Under the pieces are notes generated by a model. It did not search any database. It was not told the origin of the DNA and saw only the letters and a program-made list of their open reading frames with translations. From an uncultured Prevotella sp. (GTDB lineage Bacteria; Bacteroidota; Bacteroidia; Bacteroidales; Bacteroidaceae), in the NCBI GenBank assembly GCA_900315765.1, contig ONAK01000016.1, forward strand, positions 1 to 40,505: a stretch of DNA of 40,505 nucleotides, written 5' to 3'. How positions within the stretch are numbered: the stretch's first letter is position 1; every line of letters starts with the position of its first letter. The position numbers and the translations under genes were made by a program. Shown in pieces: positions 16,982 through 24,632 of the stretch.

Positions 16982-18037
16982 ATGAAACAGTTAGTAAAAT
17001 CAACTTTGGCCGTTATCGCATTGGCCACCATTTTTAGTCAGGCAGTACTTGCCCAGTCAGTAGCAACCTCTAAGGTAAACAGCCGCGAGCGTATTCTCCA
17101 GGTTCTCGATCAGAGTCGTCCTAACGACTATGTGCCTGCTGCGTTTTTCCTCCACTTCGAGAACAAACTCGGTCGTAAGGCTGTTGAGGATCATAAGGCA
17201 TTCTATCGTGCCACTAACATGGACTTTGTTAAGGTGTTCTACGAGATTGTAGTTCCTACCGTTGATATCCAAAGTGGTAAGGACTGGGCCAAGGTGCCTG
17301 TCTATGGCGAGGACTTCTTTGCTCCACAGGTAGCCGTTATCGCCGACTTGGCTCGTGAGTTTGGCGACGAGGCCTTTATCCTGCCTACAGTTTATTCACC
17401 TCTGGCATTGGCAGGTCAGACACTTGGTTTCGGTAATCGTAAGAACCTGAAAAAGCTCATTGAGGAGGATCCAAAGGCTTTCGGTCAGGCTATCAAGAAC
17501 CTTTCGCTCTCTATCGAGAACTACCTGCGCGCAGCACGTAAAGCAGGTGCTGACGGTTTCTATGTATCAAGTCAGGGAGGCGATGGCAAACTGCTCTCTA
17601 AGAAAATATGGCAGGAGCAGGTTCGTCCTTGGGATAAGCACGTATCAGAGGTAGCTAACGAGATTGGTATCATCAATATCCTGCACATCTGCGACTATGG
17701 TACACCATATAAGAATGCTGAGGCTCTGTACGAGTTTGCCGATTATCCTGCAAGCATCATCAATGTGCCTTTGAAGTTTGCTGATGGTAGTACTCTCAAC
17801 CTTAAGGAGGCTCAGAAGCGTTTCGGTCGTCCTATCTTCGGTGGTCTTGAGCGTCTGGGCGTGATTGCCAAGGGTAGTATCGAAGAGGCAAAGGCCGAGG
17901 TAGACAAAGTGCTCGAGAATGCATCGCCCAACTTCATCCTGGGTGCTGACTGCACAGTGCCTGGTGATACCGATTGGGAGAAACTCCGTGCTGTAATCGA
18001 CTACGCTCACACATGGCGCCAGACACATAAGAAGTAA
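16982..18037 (+). CDS. Exported URO-D/MtaA-like protein (zinc methyltransferase fold with signal peptide)
   Basis: The 351-residue product has a clear Sec signal peptide (MKQLVKSTLAVIALATIFSQAVLAQ) followed by a uroporphyrinogen-decarboxylase-type barrel: RERILQVL, VKVFYEIV, ARKAGADGFYVSSQGG, IWQEQVRPWDKHV, FGGLERLG. The HIC motif at 235-237 and Cys324 in GADCTVPGDTDW reproduce the HxC...C zinc site of corrinoid:thiol methyltransferases such as MtaA, MtbA and CmuA, with 86 residues between the cysteines. Known members act in the cytoplasm on corrinoid or porphyrin substrates, so an exported one is unusual. In this operon it may bind or handle a thiol or a metal-thiol complex. The decarboxylase role in heme synthesis is unlikely. 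The next gene starts 3 bases after its stop codon. Confidence 0.8.
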   Translation: MKQLVKSTLAVIALATIFSQAVLAQSVATSKVNSRERILQVLDQSRPNDYVPAAFFLHFENKLGRKAVEDHKAFYRATNMDFVKVFYEIVVPTVDIQSGKDWAKVPVYGEDFFAPQVAVIADLAREFGDEAFILPTVYSPLALAGQTLGFGNRKNLKKLIEEDPKAFGQAIKNLSLSIENYLRAARKAGADGFYVSSQGGDGKLLSKKIWQEQVRPWDKHVSEVANEIGIINILHICDYGTPYKNAEALYEFADYPASIINVPLKFADGSTLNLKEAQKRFGRPIFGGLERLGVIAKGSIEEAKAEVDKVLENASPNFILGADCTVPGDTDWEKLRAVIDYAHTWRQTHKK

Positions 18038-18039
18038 TT

Positions 18040-19245
18040 ATGAGAACGACGTTAATTTGGATAGGGGCACTCGTAGTGGGTGCCCTTTTAGGATTACTCG
18101 GAGCCGATTGGCTTGATGTCTCGATGAATTTCGTGGCTACAGTCTATACGCGACTGTTCCAGTTACTGGCTGTGCCTACGATTGTGTTGGCTGTCATTAC
18201 AACTTTCGCCACGTTCGGTTCTAAGGGCTCTGGTCGTATCTTTGGCCACACTCTCACCTACACGCTGCTCACTACATTTGCTGCAGCTGCAGTAGGAGCC
18301 GTGCTCTATGTGATAGTTGCACCAGGCAATCTGCCCCTCGAGTCATTGGTCGATGCTTCACAAGTATCTGACCTTGGTCCGCAGACATCATACGTTGATC
18401 ACATCCTGAGCATTATCCCAAACAACATCGTTAAGCCATTCCTTGATGGTAACGTACTCTCACTGCTTTTGTTGGCTTTCGCTATCGGGTTCGGACTGTC
18501 AAAGTTGCCTGAGTCAGAAAATAAGGCGGTAGTTGTTAAGGGATTGCTAGGGTTGCAAGAGCTTCTGTTCCTGCTTATCCGTGGACTCATTTGGACATTG
18601 CCTCTTGGTATCGTAGCATTTGCTGCTCAGCTGTCGGCACAACTGTCTGCAGGTGTGGTTGCCGATTCCATCGGTAAGTATGTGCTCGTAGTCCTGGGCG
18701 GCAATGTTATCCAGTTCTTTGTGGTGCTGCCGTTGTTCCTGCTGTCTCGTGGACTTAACCCTATTCATGTGTTGAGCCGTATGACTCCAGCTGTGCTTAT
18801 GGCGCTTTTTACCAAGAGCAGTGCAGCCACACTGCCTGTAACCATGGAGACGGCCGAGAACCGACTGGGTATTCGCAAGAACATTGCCAGATTTGTGCTC
18901 CCCATCTGTACCACCATCAATATGAATGGTTGCGCAGCGTTCATCCTGGTTACCTCACTGTTTGTCATGCAGCAAGGTGGCACACCCATCACCCTTACCA
19001 CAATTCTCACGTGGATCATCATCTCGGTGGTGTCGGCTGTTGGCAATGCGGGTGTTCCTATGGGCTGCTATTTCCTCACTCTCTCGCTCATGTCGGGTGT
19101 CGGCGCACCAGTAGCAGTTCTTGGCATCATCCTGCCTATCTACACTATCATCGACATGGTTGAGACGGCTGAGAACGTATGGTCCGACTCATGCGTAGCA
19201 GCTATTGTAAACAAAAGAATTTTACCAAATACAGACGAAGAATGA
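18040..19245 (+). CDS. DAACS-family (dicarboxylate/amino acid:cation) symporter with an altered binding site
   Basis: The 401-residue protein is a polytopic inner membrane carrier of the GltP/GltPh family, with the HP1 tip KSSAATLP (259-265), NMNGC (294-298), NAGVPMG (336-342) and IDMVETAENVWSD (371-383). In GltPh the corresponding residues are NMDGT (Asp312, a sodium ligand) and DMGRT (Arg397, which holds the acidic side chain of the substrate). Here these positions are Asn296 and Glu375. The replacement of Arg by Glu argues against dicarboxylate or acidic amino acid transport and suggests a neutral, basic or zwitterionic substrate. The family also contains the cystine carrier TcyP, which would suit the sulfur enzymes upstream. 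Its stop overlaps the start of the next gene. Confidence 0.85.
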   Translation: MRTTLIWIGALVVGALLGLLGADWLDVSMNFVATVYTRLFQLLAVPTIVLAVITTFATFGSKGSGRIFGHTLTYTLLTTFAAAAVGAVLYVIVAPGNLPLESLVDASQVSDLGPQTSYVDHILSIIPNNIVKPFLDGNVLSLLLLAFAIGFGLSKLPESENKAVVVKGLLGLQELLFLLIRGLIWTLPLGIVAFAAQLSAQLSAGVVADSIGKYVLVVLGGNVIQFFVVLPLFLLSRGLNPIHVLSRMTPAVLMALFTKSSAATLPVTMETAENRLGIRKNIARFVLPICTTINMNGCAAFILVTSLFVMQQGGTPITLTTILTWIIISVVSAVGNAGVPMGCYFLTLSLMSGVGAPVAVLGIILPIYTIIDMVETAENVWSDSCVAAIVNKRILPNTDEE

Positions 19246-20195
19246 AAAAGATTATATATTCACTAGCAGCTTTGGCACTCCTGTTCACCGCTACATCGTG
19301 CAATAGCAATGATGACGATGGACAGCAGGAAATAAAGATTCCTGGCATTACCTTTGATGGTGATGTAGAGTGCTGCTCGGCCGATGAGGCAGTTCAGATT
19401 TACCAGTTCCTGCAAACGGTAAAGATTATTCCCGAACTTACCACCGTGGTTGATGGTCAGTACACTGTGTCGGTCTACAATAGTACAGGAACCCTGCACA
19501 CAGGCTATAACGACTTGTATTTCATTGCCAATAAGGTTGCTAGTGGCAATTACATCAAGGAGTTCTCTGTCAGCGGCATTAGTCCTATAATGCTCATGAC
19601 CAAGATGAACATGAAGCATAGCACTCCTATATCGGGTGGCGTTAAGAGTTTCAACTCAGGTTTTACCGCAGTAAAGCATGGCTGGATATCATTTGTTATG
19701 CCCACTAGCGAGAGTGGCTACTGGACTATCGGCTATGATGCAAATGTGCTTGGTCATAAGGGCAGTCTTGCTGCTACCGAGATTAATGTCGAGGCACTTC
19801 CTGCAGGTCAGGAGTGGATCAAGTCGTTCAAGTCGGGTGATAATACATACTATCTGTCATTGGTAAATCCTACCAATTTTGTTACAGGTAGTAATGACAT
19901 CCAGGCCTATGTGTCGGTAAAAAGTCCTGTTGCTGCCGATCCTTATGAATTGGCCAGCGACGAGTTTGTAATTGATATTGATCCCCGTATGCCCGATATG
20001 GGTAACCATACTTCGCCCGATAATTCAGCTCTTAAGCGCAGTACTGACGGCAGTTATCGCGGCACCATCAATCTTACTATGACCGGTTTGTGGCGCATTC
20101 ACCTCACTGTTAAGGATCTGCAGGGAAACATTGTGGCTGGTGGAGATAATCTTAAGGATGGTTTTAGTTCACTTTTCTGGGATGTAACGCTTTGA
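19242..20195 (+). CDS. Lipoprotein with two YtkA/FixH-like metal-binding modules
   Basis: The start at 19242 overlaps the carrier stop (ATGA) and gives a lipoprotein signal with lipobox TSC20. The 317-residue product has two similar halves. The first carries M117xM119xxM122xM124xH126 (PIMLMTKMNMKHSTP) followed by GYWTIGYDANV. The second carries DPRM250PDM253GNH256 followed by GSYRGTINLTMTGLWRIHLTV, the pattern of YtkA/FixH/CopC-like beta-sandwich domains in which Met and His bind copper. A Cys pair (VECCSAD, 44-45) lies near the N-terminus. It sits 3 bases before an OprC/NosA-like receptor, so a role as periplasmic copper acceptor or chaperone is a reasonable inference. Domain naming is by pattern, not by search. 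Confidence 0.6.
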   Translation: MKKIIYSLAALALLFTATSCNSNDDDGQQEIKIPGITFDGDVECCSADEAVQIYQFLQTVKIIPELTTVVDGQYTVSVYNSTGTLHTGYNDLYFIANKVASGNYIKEFSVSGISPIMLMTKMNMKHSTPISGGVKSFNSGFTAVKHGWISFVMPTSESGYWTIGYDANVLGHKGSLAATEINVEALPAGQEWIKSFKSGDNTYYLSLVNPTNFVTGSNDIQAYVSVKSPVAADPYELASDEFVIDIDPRMPDMGNHTSPDNSALKRSTDGSYRGTINLTMTGLWRIHLTVKDLQGNIVAGGDNLKDGFSSLFWDVTL

Positions 20196-20198
20196 TAA

Positions 20199-22157
20199 AT
20201 GATTAGTTTGTTTCTTCTATCCTTGGCTACTTTGCAGGGCGACACCATCGCTAGTCCATCTCGTCAAATCGATGAGGTGGTAGTGGTGTCGAACCGTCAG
20301 GGTGGCAAACGCTCCATTAAAGGGCAGGTAGCTTCTATCGACGAGCACCTGTCGCAGTTGTCGCACGTATCGCTCGTGCGTCGTGGTTCGTATGCCTGGG
20401 AGCCGATGGTAAACAATATGCAGACCGAGCGTCTGTCGACTACCATCGATGGGATGAAGATATTCTATGCATGTACCGATAAAATGGACCCCGTGACTAG
20501 TTATGTGGAAAGCGGAAATCTGCAGAGCATCAGTCTCAATGCAGGACTTAATGGTAATCCACAGGCTACGGGTAATATAGGTGGCGCATTAGATTTACGT
20601 CTGCGCAAGGCAGGCTTTGATGCCGATCCTATTGCACTAAGTGTGCAGGCAGGTTACGAGGCTAATGGTCATCTACAGGTATATGGAGCCGATGCTGCCT
20701 ATTCCTCGCATCGTTTCTATATAAACGGCGGTTTGTTTTATCGTCATGCTGATAATTACAAGACGGGTGGGGGCTATGAGCTCCCATTCTCTCAATTTCA
20801 CAAGTTCAATGCTTTTGCCAATCTTGGTGTCCGTCTTGCTGAACACGATGCTGTAGAGGGTGTGGTGATAGTTGACCATGCCGGCGATGTGGGTTATCCT
20901 GCCCTTGCTATGGATGTAAAACGTGCCGATGCGTTTATCACCAGTCTTGCCCATCGCCACACATGGAGTCAGGGCGTGTTCTACTCATGGGAAACCAAGG
21001 TCTACTTTAATCATATTCTACATGATATGGACGATACTAAGCGTCCAGATGTAGTTATACACATGGATATGCCTGGACGCAGCACCACTGCAGGCTTCTA
21101 TAGTCTGCTGGCAGCTTCGTACAAGCGCCATTCATTCCAGATTAATGCCGATGGATACTTCAATCGCCTGTTTGCCGATATGACGATGTATCCCGGAGGT
21201 GCAGCATCGATGTATATGGTTACTTGGCCAGATGTACATACATATAATACAGGCCTGGCAGCCACCGACGATATTATGCTTCCGCATAATCAGACACTCC
21301 GCTTGTCGGCCAAACTTGCATGGCAACAGCAGTATCTTTGCAATCATGAAGGGTATGAGGCACTTAAAGTGTTCTTCCCTGGCATCGATGATCATTACCA
21401 ACAACTCACCGGGCGTATAGCTGCCAGTTATAGCCTCTCCTTTTCCAGTTCTAAATTATCCATCGGGGCCGGTTGGGGCAGTCGCGCTCCAACGGTTACC
21501 GAGGCTTATGGTTACTATCTTAATAACACATTCGATAAATACGACTATATAGGCAATCCTCGATTAAGCAATGAGTCGGCCATAGAGGCTAATGCTGCCT
21601 TCAAGTGGCAGCCTTCAGGTCAGTTTTCGTTGGATGTCGATGCGGATGTGTTCTTCTTTTCCAATTATATCATCGGTAGTTTCGAACCCCGTCTCAGTGC
21701 AATGACACTGGGAGCCGCTGGTGTAAAGGTGTATCATAACATTTCTCATGCCACCATAGCAAATGCATCGCTCACTGCCAAGTGGAATATCACTGGTAGC
21801 ATACAGGCCGAGAGTACTCTGGGGTGGGCTACAGGTCGTGATGATGCCGGCGATGCCTTGCCGCTCATTTCTCCGCTAAGTTACTCAGCCCGATTGGCCT
21901 ATCATAAAAAGTCGTTGTTGGTTCAGGCAGAGATGCGTGGTAATGCACGCCATAGTGATTATGCAGCAAAGTATGGCGAGACACTCACTGCAGCATGGAT
22001 CGTTTTCAATCTCTCTGCTCAGTATAGTCTCGGGAATATTACAATACGTACAGGCATAGAGAATCTTTTCGACCGCCTATACGCCACTTATGCTGATTGG
22101 AATGATATTCCCCAAAAGGGTCGCAATATTTACATTAATCTATCGTTTGATCTATAG
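20199..22157 (+). CDS. TonB-dependent receptor of the OprC/NosA copper-uptake type
   Basis: The 652-residue product has a short signal peptide, a TonB-box-like EVVVVSNRQ, a plug domain and a 22-strand-type barrel ending in YINLSFDL. The plug contains FYACTDKMDPVTSYVE; C92xxxM96 followed by DPxTSY matches the copper motif of OprC and NosA (CGNRMDPPTAY in OprC). The barrel segment ILHDMDDTKRP holds H275xM277 where OprC has HVMDN, its second copper motif. An extra Met/His cluster (IHMDMPG, 288-292) follows where the family has MPM-type sequence. Together these strongly suggest copper binding and uptake. It lacks the SusC-type N-terminal extension domain. It closes the operon and is followed by convergent RidA. 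Confidence 0.85.
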   Translation: MISLFLLSLATLQGDTIASPSRQIDEVVVVSNRQGGKRSIKGQVASIDEHLSQLSHVSLVRRGSYAWEPMVNNMQTERLSTTIDGMKIFYACTDKMDPVTSYVESGNLQSISLNAGLNGNPQATGNIGGALDLRLRKAGFDADPIALSVQAGYEANGHLQVYGADAAYSSHRFYINGGLFYRHADNYKTGGGYELPFSQFHKFNAFANLGVRLAEHDAVEGVVIVDHAGDVGYPALAMDVKRADAFITSLAHRHTWSQGVFYSWETKVYFNHILHDMDDTKRPDVVIHMDMPGRSTTAGFYSLLAASYKRHSFQINADGYFNRLFADMTMYPGGAASMYMVTWPDVHTYNTGLAATDDIMLPHNQTLRLSAKLAWQQQYLCNHEGYEALKVFFPGIDDHYQQLTGRIAASYSLSFSSSKLSIGAGWGSRAPTVTEAYGYYLNNTFDKYDYIGNPRLSNESAIEANAAFKWQPSGQFSLDVDADVFFFSNYIIGSFEPRLSAMTLGAAGVKVYHNISHATIANASLTAKWNITGSIQAESTLGWATGRDDAGDALPLISPLSYSARLAYHKKSLLVQAEMRGNARHSDYAAKYGETLTAAWIVFNLSAQYSLGNITIRTGIENLFDRLYATYADWNDIPQKGRNIYINLSFDL

Positions 22158-22182
22158 CCTATCCTTATTCAGCACGTTCTTT

Positions 22183-22560
22183 TTATATTCCGGCTACAAC
22201 TTCGATTTCTACTAAAGCGCCTTTAGGCAGTGTCTTTACTGCTACGGCAGAGCGGGCAGGGAATGGCTCGGCGAAAAACTCTGCATATACGGCGTTCATG
22301 TCGGCAAAGTCGGCCATGTCTGCCATGAATACGGTCGTTTTCACTACATTGGCCATGCTGGTGCCTGCCTCTTCGAGAATAGCCTTTACGTTGGTGAGCG
22401 ACTGGCGGGTCTGCTCCTTTATACCGCCCTCAACAAACTGTCCTGTGGCAGGATTGATGGGTATCTGGCCAGAGGTGTAGATAAGGTTTCCAACGCGGAT
22501 TGCCTGACTGTAAGGGCCGATGGCAGCAGGTGCCTTTGGAGTACTGATAACTTGTTTCAT
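22183..22560 (-). CDS. ridA: RidA family 2-iminobutanoate/2-iminopropanoate deaminase
   Basis: The 125-residue product is a canonical Rid[28 protein letters not shown] near the start, [16 protein letters not shown] in the middle, and the end block [25 protein letters not shown] with the catalytic Arg of ARSAV. RidA hydrolyses reactive enamine/imine intermediates such as 2-aminoacrylate, which PLP lyases acting on cysteine or cystathionine release, and so protects other PLP enzymes. It is a monocistronic gene with its own promoter and converges on the end of the copper/sulfur operon. That position fits a protective role for the C-S lyase module upstream, but RidA is a general housekeeping protein. 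Confidence 0.95.
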   Translation of the reverse strand: MKQVISTPKAPAAIGPYSQAIRVGNLIYTSGQIPINPATGQFVEGGIKEQTRQSLTNVKAILEEAGTSMANVVKTTVFMADMADFADMNAVYAEFFAEPFPARSAVAVKTLPKGALVEIEVVAGI

Positions 22561-22593
22561 AAATGCTTCTAATTTATGTTTTGAATTCGCCTA

Positions 22594-22601
22594 CAAAGAT
22601 A
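22594..22601 (-). promoter_or_regulatory. Promoter -7 element of ridA
   Basis: TATCTTTG on the minus strand lies 34 bases before the ridA start codon. Confidence 0.55.
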
Positions 22602-22654
22602 GTCAATTTCTGCAATAATTGTTAATAAAAGTGCCAATAATAGAATAAATTGTG

Positions 22655-22662
22655 TATATTTG
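22655..22662 (+). promoter_or_regulatory. Promoter -7 element of the secreted barrel protein gene
   Basis: TATATTTG, followed by CATC, lies 31 bases before the chosen ATG at 22694. A longer in-frame start at 22652 would overlap this element. Confidence 0.5.
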
Positions 22663-22693
22663 CATCGTTATCAATCACAAAAATAACCAAGAT

Positions 22694-24589
22694 ATGAATC
22701 AACTAAGTAGATTTTTATTTGCGGCTGTGGCCGTATGGATGGTATTGCCTATGATGGCTGCAAAACCAAAGTACAAGAATTTTAAAGTGTCGACCTACAT
22801 ACGGGCGCAGGATGTGGCAAGGATGGAGGATGAGAAGTTCCTCGAATCGACATGGGAGGTTGTGAGTCAGCAGGTGGATCTGGATAAGATTTATCTGGAG
22901 ACACATCGCGATGCGTTTACCGTGCCTGAGAAGACAATGCTGAAGGTGAAGAAATTCTTTGAAAGCAAAGGTCTTGAGGTGGGCGGAGGCATTACATATA
23001 CTCGTTCGGAGCCAACTGACTTTGAAACCTATAGTTATGCTCGCCCCAATGAGCGAAAAGTAGTTAAGGAAATCGCGGAGTACACGGCTAAACTCTTTAA
23101 CGACTTTATTCTGGACGATTTTTTCTTTATTGACTTGAAGAATGATGACGAGATTGCTGCAAAAGGTAGTAAGAGCTGGACAGAGTACCGTTTGCGCTTG
23201 ATGGCTGATGCTGGTAAGGAATTAGTGGTGAAACCAGCCAAGGCTGTCAACCCCAAAGTAAAGGTTATAGTGAAGTATCCAAACTGGTACGACCATTTCC
23301 ATGGACTGGGGTTTAATCTCGAAGAAGAACCACTTTATTTTGATGGTATCTGGACTGGTACCGAGACGCGTGACCCAGGTTCGGCGCAGCATCTGCAGAA
23401 TTATCTGAGTTATAATGTGGTGCGTTATTTCGATAATATCGCTCCGGGCAAAAATGGTGGCGGTTGGGTTGATGCAGGTGGTATCCACATGAGTATGGAC
23501 CGCTATGCCGAGCAGCTGCATCTGACAATGCTGTCGAAGACTCCCGAGATTATTCTGTGGAACTATATGCAGCTCTTCGATGTGAAGATTACGCCTCAGC
23601 ATCGTGCTGCCTGGCAGGCTGAAGATGTTAGTTTTAACCACGATGAGATGGTGAAGCCTTTCACTAAAAATGGTAAGACTATCACGCCTAGCACCATGGC
23701 ACGCTATGCTCATGTGACCTTACTTCAGACAGATAAGTTGGTTGGACAGCTTGGTAATCCCATAGGCTTGGTTTCTTATAAACCATACCACTCTTCGGGC
23801 GAGGAATTTCTGCAAAACTATTTAGGCATGATAGGTTTGCCGATGGATATGCATCCTACTTTCCTTACCAACCGCAAACAAATACTACTTACTGAGCAGG
23901 CTGCCAAGGACAAGCAGATTGTAGAGAAAATCAAACAACAGTTGAAGAAGGGTGGCGATGTGATGATTACCACAGGATTGCTAAAGGCAATCAGTAAGGA
24001 ATTGGCCGATGTGTGTGAATTGTATTGTGGCGACCTGAAGGCTATAGTAAACGATTTCGGCTTTTCTGGTAAGTCGCAGCGTGAGTTTATTATTCCGCAG
24101 GTTAAATATTTTACCAACGATGCTTGGGAGGTTGTCAGTGCCGGACGTCCGCTTAATGGTGGTGTGTCGGGGTATCCTATTCTGTTGCGCGATACCTATT
24201 CTAAGGGTATGCTTTTTGTGCTGACAATTCCAGATGATTATGGCAATCTGTATGATTATCCTGCTGGGGCTCTTAATGTTATACGTCGTGCCATGAGTAA
24301 GGATATTGGGGCTTATATCGAAGGTCCGTCGAAGGTTGCACTCTTTCCTTACGATAATAAAACGTTGGTGGTTGAGAATTTTAATGATGAGGCTGTGAAC
24401 GTAAAAGTGGTGGTTTGCTCTAAAGTGCCTGCTATGCGCAACCTGCTGACAGGCAAAGAACTGAAACCTGCCCAGCTACCCAAGATGCCGAAGATGTGGG
24501 GGCGCAACCTGTTCTTTGGTTATCCTGATGATTCAACAGTATTTGATGTGAAACTGCCTGCCCATAGTTATATAGGATTAGGGTATTAA
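22694..24589 (+). CDS. Secreted glycosidase-like (beta/alpha)-barrel protein, function unknown
   Basis: From the ATG at 22694 the 631-residue product has a Sec signal peptide ending near MMAA. Residues about 140-250 look like the active-site side of a TIM-barrel hydrolase: ILDDFFFIDLKNDDE, VKVIVKYPNWYDHFHG and YFDGIWTGTETRDPG, with acidic residues at strand ends, then GGWVDAGGIHMSMDRYAEQ. Later segments (GGDVMITTGLLKAI and FVLTIPDDYGNLYDYPAGAL) resemble the amidotransferase-like and beta-sandwich parts found behind such barrels. I cannot assign it to a numbered glycoside hydrolase family. It is monocistronic between its own promoter and a strong terminator and has no transporter next to it that is clearly dedicated to sugars. 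Confidence 0.6.
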   Translation: MNQLSRFLFAAVAVWMVLPMMAAKPKYKNFKVSTYIRAQDVARMEDEKFLESTWEVVSQQVDLDKIYLETHRDAFTVPEKTMLKVKKFFESKGLEVGGGITYTRSEPTDFETYSYARPNERKVVKEIAEYTAKLFNDFILDDFFFIDLKNDDEIAAKGSKSWTEYRLRLMADAGKELVVKPAKAVNPKVKVIVKYPNWYDHFHGLGFNLEEEPLYFDGIWTGTETRDPGSAQHLQNYLSYNVVRYFDNIAPGKNGGGWVDAGGIHMSMDRYAEQLHLTMLSKTPEIILWNYMQLFDVKITPQHRAAWQAEDVSFNHDEMVKPFTKNGKTITPSTMARYAHVTLLQTDKLVGQLGNPIGLVSYKPYHSSGEEFLQNYLGMIGLPMDMHPTFLTNRKQILLTEQAAKDKQIVEKIKQQLKKGGDVMITTGLLKAISKELADVCELYCGDLKAIVNDFGFSGKSQREFIIPQVKYFTNDAWEVVSAGRPLNGGVSGYPILLRDTYSKGMLFVLTIPDDYGNLYDYPAGALNVIRRAMSKDIGAYIEGPSKVALFPYDNKTLVVENFNDEAVNVKVVVCSKVPAMRNLLTGKELKPAQLPKMPKMWGRNLFFGYPDDSTVFDVKLPAHSYIGLGY

Positions 24590-24593
24590 AAAC

Positions 24594-24625
24594 AAGAATC
24601 CCCGCTCGTTAGAGTGGGGATTCTT
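24594..24625. terminator. Bidirectional terminator
   Basis: A 14-bp stem (24594-24607 with 24612-24625, one G-U pair) and a 4-base loop are flanked by A and T runs. It serves the plus-strand gene ending at 24589 and cysS, which ends at 24633 on the minus strand. Confidence 0.85.
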
Positions 24626-24632
24626 ATTTCTC

